Positions 59,246 to 64,000 of a stretch of 64,000 bases of DNA are shown here, in pieces. The stretch spans positions 1-64,000 of the forward strand of contig NZ_FNCP01000014.1 of NCBI RefSeq assembly GCF_900100785.1, read 5' to 3'. How positions within the stretch are numbered: position 1 is the stretch's first letter; each line of letters begins with the position of its first letter. The DNA is from Desulfosporosinus hippei DSM 8344 (GTDB lineage: Bacteria; Bacillota; Desulfitobacteriia; Desulfitobacteriales; Desulfitobacteriaceae). The translations under genes and the position numbers were made by a program. The notes under the pieces were generated by a model. It searched no databases, was not told the origin of the DNA, and saw nothing but the letters and a program-made list of their open reading frames with translations.

Positions 59246-60670
59246 ATGGCGGTGCTTAAAGAGAAGGGCTGGCAAAAGTATCACACGATTTGGATCATGC
59301 TCTTTATTGGCTGGGTAGTATCCTATGCTGACCGAACATTGACTGGCCCGGTGGTTACGTGGATGATTGCCAATAACGTTGGTTTTTTAGAAGCTGCCAA
59401 TAACCCTCATGCCCTGGGTGGACTGTTGGGAAGCTTATTTTTCGCCGGATATATGCTGACCCAATTTCCGGGGGGGTACTTTGGGGATAAATATGGTTAT
59501 AGGACAATCGTGGTTATCAGTATCTTTTGGGCTGGCATCACCACCTTATTGACGGGCTTAACCGGTGGCTTGGTGGCATTTATTGCCTTGAGGGTTTTCA
59601 CCGGACTTGGCGAAGGAGTTCTCTACTCAAATGACCGCTCCCTGGTTGCCGAGGTGACTCCGCCCAATAAGCTGGGCTTGGGTATGGGAGTAGTAATGGG
59701 CGGACTTACTGTGGGCTTGTCGGCAGCCTTGGTAGGGACAGTATACTTGATTGAGTTAGCTCAACCGGTGATGGGTGTCGACGCTTGGAAAGCCCCTTTT
59801 CTTATCTTGGGAACAGTCACAATTATTGCAGCAATCTTTATCCGTCAGGCTCTAAAGCCTCAAGGAAATTTAGGGTCAGAGAATTTTGGCAAAGCCTTAT
59901 TCAACTTGCTTAAATATGCCCTTGTCTTCTTAGTAGCGATTATGGCTGTTTATTTTATAACAGATGCTATGCATTTAAATGATGTGATGATTGCAGTTAT
60001 CCTAACCTGTTTAGCCTTTGTCTTAATTGCTTTTATCTTTATCAGGAAAGGCAATGAAGTCAACCCGATTTTAAAGAACAAAAACCTTGTGCTTATCTAT
60101 GTCTCCTATATTGCGGTGTTATGGCATCTCTGGTTTTATGGTTTTTGGGGAGGAGCTGTAATCAAGGATTTTGGTGGCGGTACTCTGGCATCTGCTCTCT
60201 TGGTTATCTCCTTTAACGCTATTGCTGGAGTCATCGGTTTTCCTTTAGGGGGAAAGATTTCCGATATGGTAGCCCATAAACCCAATGGTCGCCGCAATGT
60301 CTTAATCGGTATGGAAGCCCTATTGACGGTGTTTATCTTTGTTTTTGCAGCCTATGTCATGTCCGGAAGAAATGATATGGTTGTCCAATCGATTATTCTC
60401 TTTGTTTCAGGTTTAATCTTTTTTGCTTTGCAAGCAGTTGCTCACGCTCTTACTTCAGAAATTGCTCCCGTTCATTTGCGGGGAGCTGCTTTTGGCATGC
60501 TGAATCTTGTATCGGAAATAGGAGCCGTATTATCGCCAGTGATTTCGGGAGCAATTCGAGATAGTACAGGAAGTTGGGGAACCCCCTTAATTTTGGACGG
60601 GGTCTTAATGGGAATCAGCTGTATCATGATTATGGGAGTAAGTACAAAACTCGCGAGTAATAAGAAGTAA
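59246..60670 (+). CDS. MFS transporter of the anion:cation symporter (ACS) type
   Basis: A 474-residue transporter with 12 membrane segments. WVVSYADRTLTGPVVTWMI, YMLTQFPGGYFGDKYGYR and LGEGVLYSNDRSLVAEVTPPNKLGLGMGVVMGG are typical of the ACS/phthalate-glucarate branch, whose members import organic acids. It stands between the GPH transporter and fhs, so it probably imports an acidic (for example aromatic) one-carbon donor or exports the demethylated product. ATG at 59246 fits the AGGAGGAG site better than ATG at 59237. Confidence 0.86.
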   Translation: MAVLKEKGWQKYHTIWIMLFIGWVVSYADRTLTGPVVTWMIANNVGFLEAANNPHALGGLLGSLFFAGYMLTQFPGGYFGDKYGYRTIVVISIFWAGITTLLTGLTGGLVAFIALRVFTGLGEGVLYSNDRSLVAEVTPPNKLGLGMGVVMGGLTVGLSAALVGTVYLIELAQPVMGVDAWKAPFLILGTVTIIAAIFIRQALKPQGNLGSENFGKALFNLLKYALVFLVAIMAVYFITDAMHLNDVMIAVILTCLAFVLIAFIFIRKGNEVNPILKNKNLVLIYVSYIAVLWHLWFYGFWGGAVIKDFGGGTLASALLVISFNAIAGVIGFPLGGKISDMVAHKPNGRRNVLIGMEALLTVFIFVFAAYVMSGRNDMVVQSIILFVSGLIFFALQAVAHALTSEIAPVHLRGAAFGMLNLVSEIGAVLSPVISGAIRDSTGSWGTPLILDGVLMGISCIMIMGVSTKLASNKK

Positions 60671-60736
60671 ATAAGGTCTATCTCGGTGTTTTGGTATCTG
60701 AATGAAAATAATTAAGCAAGAATAGGAGAATGCAAC

Positions 60737-62407
60737 ATGAAAAGTGACATCGAAATCGCCCAAGCAGCAGTAATGAAACCAATCCTGGAGATAGCCAAAA
60801 ACCTTGACTTAAAAGACGATGAGGTAGAGTTATATGGCAAGTATAAAGCCAAAATCAATTTAAGTGTTTGGAATCGCTTAAAAGATAAGCCCAATGGCAA
60901 GCTCATCTTAGTTACCGCAATTAATCCTACCCCCGCCGGAGAAGGTAAAACGACAACCACAGTAGGCTTAGGGCAAGCACTCTCGAAAATGGGCAAGAAG
61001 GCTATGATTGCGGTACGGGAACCATCTCTAGGTCCGTGTTTCGGAGTTAAAGGCGGAGCGGCTGGAGGCGGATATGCTCAAGTTGTGCCTATGGAAGATA
61101 TTAATCTCCATTTTACGGGAGATTTTCATGCCATTACTTCAGCCCATAGTCTCTTAGCAGCGATGCTGGACAACAGTATTCAACAAGGAAATCCTTTAAA
61201 TATTGATCCGCGGCAAGTGGTTTTCCGTCGTGTTGTGGATATGAATGACCGCGCCTTACGTAAAATTGTCATGGGCTTAGGGGGCAAGATGGAAGGAGTA
61301 CCCCGTGAAAGCGGGTATGACATTACTGTAGCCTCGGAGGTCATGGCCATTCTTTGCTTGGCAAAGGACCTTATGGATCTCAAAGAACGATTTGGCAAGA
61401 TTGTCGTAGCTTATACCTATGAAGGAGAACCAGTAACCGCTCATGATTTAGAAGCGGAAGGAGCCATGGCGCTTCTCATGAAGGACGCAATTAAACCAAA
61501 TCTTGTCCAAACTTTAGAAAATACCCCAGTCTTTATTCATGGCGGACCGTTTGCCAATATTGCCCACGGGTGTAATAGCATCATGGCCACAAAACTTGGT
61601 CTAAAACTGGCAGATTATCTGGTCACAGAAGCCGGTTTTGGAGCAGACCTAGGGGCAGAAAAGTTTTTTGATCTGAAATGCCGTTATGGTGAATTGAAAC
61701 CTGAGGCTGTTGTCATTGTGGCAACTGTTCGGGCCTTAAAGATGAACGGCGGCCTGGCTAAAGATCAATTAGGTACAGAAGACTTGGGAGCCTTGGCACG
61801 GGGGGTAGTCAATCTTGAAAAACACATTGAAAACATGGCGAAATTCGGTGTGCCGGCGGTTGTGGCTATCAATAGATTCCCAACGGATTCGGAAGCTGAA
61901 CTAAGCCTAGTTCGCGAGAGATGCCAGGAGTTAGGGGCAGAAGTTGCCCTTTCCGAAGTGTTTATGCGCGGTGGAGAAGGAGGCGTTGAGCTTGCTGAAA
62001 CAGTCCTTTCCGTGCTCCAACGGGAAGAAGCTAAATTTAAGGTGCTCTATGAATTGGATTTGTCCATTGAAGAGAAAATCGAGAAAATAGCTAAAGATAT
62101 TTATGGGGCAGATGGAGTTATCTTCGATAAAGCTGCTCAAGCTTCTATGAAGAAATATGTGGAGATGGGTTATGGAAATTTGCCGATTTGCATGGCTAAG
62201 ACTCAGTATTCTTTCACTGACGATCCCACTCGCTTAGGCAGACCGACAGGTTTTACCATCACAGTTCGGGAATTGCGTCTTTCCGCCGGTGCCGGGTTCC
62301 TGGTTGCAGTTACAGGTACGATTATGACCATGCCGGGATTACCAAAGCGACCGGCAGCCACGAGAATGGATATTGATGCTGAGGGAACAATTACAGGGTT
62401 GTTCTAA
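60737..62407 (+). CDS. fhs: Formate-tetrahydrofolate ligase
   Basis: A 556-residue formyl-THF synthetase, full length for the family. The ATP-binding loop [18 protein letters not shown] is near residues 63-80, and [39 protein letters not shown] near residues 95-133 is the family signature. It joins formate to tetrahydrofolate with ATP, the methyl-branch step of the Wood-Ljungdahl pathway; run backwards it yields ATP during oxidation of methyl groups. Its place after the methyl-transfer genes fits oxidation of the methyl-THF they make. Confidence 0.97.
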   Translation: MKSDIEIAQAAVMKPILEIAKNLDLKDDEVELYGKYKAKINLSVWNRLKDKPNGKLILVTAINPTPAGEGKTTTTVGLGQALSKMGKKAMIAVREPSLGPCFGVKGGAAGGGYAQVVPMEDINLHFTGDFHAITSAHSLLAAMLDNSIQQGNPLNIDPRQVVFRRVVDMNDRALRKIVMGLGGKMEGVPRESGYDITVASEVMAILCLAKDLMDLKERFGKIVVAYTYEGEPVTAHDLEAEGAMALLMKDAIKPNLVQTLENTPVFIHGGPFANIAHGCNSIMATKLGLKLADYLVTEAGFGADLGAEKFFDLKCRYGELKPEAVVIVATVRALKMNGGLAKDQLGTEDLGALARGVVNLEKHIENMAKFGVPAVVAINRFPTDSEAELSLVRERCQELGAEVALSEVFMRGGEGGVELAETVLSVLQREEAKFKVLYELDLSIEEKIEKIAKDIYGADGVIFDKAAQASMKKYVEMGYGNLPICMAKTQYSFTDDPTRLGRPTGFTITVRELRLSAGAGFLVAVTGTIMTMPGLPKRPAATRMDIDAEGTITGLF

Positions 62408-62487
62408 TCCTAGGTTTCATTCGTAAGTTAACTCTTTTGTTTTATAATTAAAGTCCTCATTTCCTGACTTATAGAAGATAAAAAGGA

Positions 62488-62538
62488 AAAAGGCCGCCGA
62501 TACCTTTGTAATGACACAAGGAATTCGGCGGTCTTTAA
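62488..62538 (+). terminator. Terminator after fhs
   Basis: A long stem: AAGGCCGCCGA with TCGGCGGTCTT, plus an inner CCTTTGT/ACACAAGG pairing, ending in TTT. Confidence 0.7.
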
Positions 62539-62664
62539 AATGTCCCTGCATAAAAACAATTAAAGAATAACTAAGCTAATATGAGGTAAAATGACGCTAG
62601 GGTAATATCAGAAACATGAGTAATTCCTCTACTACTGGAAGTTCGGAATAAAGGAGATAGAGTT

Positions 62665-63252
62665 ATGACATTTCAACCGATAGACTATGCTTTTTTTCAA
62701 CAACCTACCCTTAGCTTAGCTCCTGCTTTGTTGGGGAAATTGCTAGTGAAGGAAACAGAGTTTGGCACAGCGTCGGGATGGATTGTAGAAACTGAAGCCT
62801 ACATTGGACCGGAAGACCGAGCGGCCCATGGTTATGGCAACCGAAGGACTAAAAGAACTGAAGTAATGTTTGGCCCACCTGGGTATGCCTATACTTATGT
62901 TATGCATACCCATTGTCTTATGAATGTGGTCAGTGGAGAAATCGGGCACCCAGAGGCGGTGTTAATCAGAGCCCTGGAGCCCTGTTCCGGATTTGATCTG
63001 ATGTATCAACGCCGGGGAAAAGTAAAAAAAGAACTGGAGTTAACAAATGGACCGGGAAAGTTAACGAAATCTCTAGGTATAGTTAAGGAAGATTACGGGA
63101 GAGGGATGTTTGAGTATCCACTTTTTATAGCAGACGGGAAAGAAGTCGGCTCCATTGCCGTAGGTCCAAGAATAGGTATTAATAACAGCAGAGAAGCCGT
63201 ACACTATCCATGGCGTTTTTGGGTAGAGGGCAATCCCTTTGTATCTAAATAA
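62665..63252 (+). CDS. DNA-3-methyladenine glycosylase (AAG/MPG type)
   Basis: A 195-residue alkyladenine DNA glycosylase: LAPALLGKLLV at the N-terminus, IVETEAYIGPEDRAAHGYGNRRTKRTEVMFGPPGYAYTYVMHTHCLMNVVSG near residues 32-85 (catalytic Glu in ETEAY and the intercalating Tyr region). TNGPGKLTKSLGI and ISNSREA-like INNSREA are near the C-terminus. It removes methylated adenine and similar bases in base excision repair. GGAGATAG precedes the ATG. Confidence 0.92.
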   Translation: MTFQPIDYAFFQQPTLSLAPALLGKLLVKETEFGTASGWIVETEAYIGPEDRAAHGYGNRRTKRTEVMFGPPGYAYTYVMHTHCLMNVVSGEIGHPEAVLIRALEPCSGFDLMYQRRGKVKKELELTNGPGKLTKSLGIVKEDYGRGMFEYPLFIADGKEVGSIAVGPRIGINNSREAVHYPWRFWVEGNPFVSK

Positions 63253-63261
63253 GGAACAATG

Positions 63262-63304
63262 GCTGCAGTTCAAATTCGTATTCGAATCCAAATTTGAACT
63301 ACAG
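63262..63304 (+). terminator. Hairpin after the glycosylase gene
   Basis: CTGCAGTTCAAATT pairs with AATTTGAACTACAG (one G-U type mismatch) around a ~14-base loop. It is a probable terminator, although no T-run follows. Confidence 0.5.
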
Positions 63305-63364
63305 CTAGGCGGTGCTTCTTTTAGGTATCCTAAAGGAGGAACGGGCGCAATTCATCCTTGATAT

Positions 63365-63468
63365 AGGTAAGCAACAATCTCAAGGGATCGTTAACCTACG
63401 AAAAGACTTTCTTTTCAGGCTGTACCAGTGAGGTAACTTCGGCACTCAAGGGGCTGGGACGAAAGAAA
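63365..63468 (+). pseudogene. Copied internal fragment of the isochorismatase-family gene
   Basis: About 104 bases nearly identical to 42587-42691 in the intact hydrolase gene, with about five differences by eye. It encodes VSNNLKGSLTYEKTFFSGCT and onward, but has neither the start nor the catalytic parts of the gene. It is clearly a dead copy. Confidence 0.85.
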
Positions 63469-63475
63469 ATGATTA

Positions 63476-63503
63476 TTCAGCTGATTTTCAGCTGATTTTC
63501 AGC
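63476..63503 (+). repeat. Short tandem repeat
   Basis: TTCAGCTGATT is present twice in direct succession (63476-63486, 63487-63497), followed by a partial third unit TTCAGC. Each unit contains the palindrome CAGCTG. Confidence 0.6.
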
Positions 63504-63769
63504 AAACACTCAGATTAAACTCAGCAAATTGTTATATTATATATGTTAGTCATCAATTTTATCATTGAAGTAGTGCGTCATTAGTTTCCCTATCATTTGA
63601 GATTCATGGTCAGGTACATATTGATTGAGCCTTAGTAAAACTGAAGATAAATTGCATGGATGCAGCAAGCAGCATTAAATTGCAGGATATTGAGCCTGGG
63701 CAATTTAATGTTGTTATCCTTAAGGAAAAGGAGATGGTACAGCAAGCTTTGATTGGAGTGTAACCATAG

Positions 63770-64000
63770 ATGTTTCAAGTCTATTTAGTAGAACCAGACA
63801 TGCAATTAAATCATCTCCTATCCTTATATCTTCAAAAAGAAGGATTAATAACAACATCCTTTTTGGAAGGTGAGAAAGCAATCAGAAGTATTGACAAGAA
63901 TCCCCACCTTTGGATATTGGACAGAGAAACGCCGACGATTGACGGCTTTGCAATATTAAGCGAAGTGAAGAGTAAATATCCTGATATCCCGGTAATTATG
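63770..64000 (+). CDS. Response regulator receiver domain, partial at window end
   Basis: The first 77 codons of a response regulator: MFQVYLVEPDMQLNHLLSLYLQKEG, with the acidic pair replaced by EPD, and WILDRETPTIDGFAILSEVKSKYPDIPVIM, where the aspartate in ILD is the phosphoacceptor and VIM leads to the usual Thr/Ser. The gene runs off the window, so the output domain is unknown; an OmpR-type DNA-binding domain is most common. The ATG at 63770 follows GGAG. Confidence 0.82.
   Translation, partial: MFQVYLVEPDMQLNHLLSLYLQKEGLITTSFLEGEKAIRSIDKNPHLWILDRETPTIDGFAILSEVKSKYPDIPVIM

Larger units (their letters stand above)
63253..63769. other. Intergenic stretch with gene debris
   Basis: About 515 bases holding a hairpin, a copied isochorismatase fragment and an 11-base tandem repeat (listed separately). 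A 35-codon frame at 63656-63763 (MDAASSIKLQDIEPGQ...) ends six bases before the response regulator; it has no clear ribosome binding site and I cannot assign it. Confidence 0.5.

Noticed and set aside
63280-63300. TTCGAATCC, like a tRNA T-loop
   Set aside because: It is part of the loop of the hairpin at 63262-63304; no acceptor, D or anticodon arm can be drawn around it.
1-64000. CRISPR array or intact insertion sequence
   Set aside because: No regularly spaced direct repeats and no transposase or integrase gene were seen in either strand.

Overview
The window comes from a low-to-medium GC, spore-forming anaerobic Firmicute, most likely a Desulfosporosinus/Desulfitobacterium-type member of the Peptococcaceae. 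The evidence is a Gram-positive PolC replicase, a Spo0E-like phosphatase, a hybrid-cluster protein, formate-tetrahydrofolate ligase and a corrinoid methyl-transfer cluster. The genus is an inference. There are no intact transposases, no CRISPR array and no tRNA gene that I can see.

Layout. 1-290: the 3' part of a 5S rRNA gene whose conserved core is interrupted by structured insertions, two of them copies of a ~60-base repeat, followed by a terminator. 457-1809: a BlaI/BlaR1-type regulator pair with its operators. 1984-5520: a UvrD-like helicase, a lipoprotein and an FMN reductase. 6147-9604: TetR plus a rifampin-phosphotransferase-like enzyme. 9740-11989: a MntA/HepT toxin-antitoxin pair and a secreted vWA protein. 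12089-19320: HAD phosphatase, GNAT, RelA/SpoT synthetase and PolC. 19396-26450: a run of small regulators with readable operators (TetR/C_GCAxxG_C_C, paired XRE repressors, HxlR/flavin split-barrel, MerR), a Spo0E-like gene, an Fsr-like exporter and a PHP phosphatase. 26630-30638: chemoreceptor, CBS protein, Hcp. 30769-34461: an XPB-type helicase and a partner protein bracketed by two long palindromes in opposite orientation. 34468-40848: MATE/TetR, a PadR operon, GNAT, a FAD dehydrogenase. 40979-47085: a truncated gene, an isochorismatase-fold hydrolase, a MoxR/unknown/vWA-metallopeptidase operon and a DUF378 protein. 47533-62407: a one-carbon region. 62665-64000: alkyladenine glycosylase, gene debris and the start of a response regulator.

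The one-carbon region is the main metabolic theme. It holds a URO-D-type methyltransferase with its own corrinoid protein, a methyl-THF:corrinoid methyltransferase, an ASKHA/[2Fe-2S] corrinoid activator, a second (orphan) corrinoid protein, a GntR/UTRA regulator, DUF1638, two MFS importers, an ADP-forming acyl-CoA synthetase and Fhs. Together these look like an O-demethylase-type pathway moving methyl groups from an unknown (probably methoxylated) substrate to tetrahydrofolate. A repeated motif close to CTGTATATACAG lies upstream of three of its transcription units and is a likely GntR operator.

The items most worth a second look are the expanded 5S rRNA with its covarying repeats, the palindrome-bracketed XPB module, the methyl-transfer regulon, the four-operator XRE switch and the MoxR/vWA operon. 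Several intergenic regions also keep short fragments of genes, one of them a ~95% identical copy of part of an intact gene 21 kb away.
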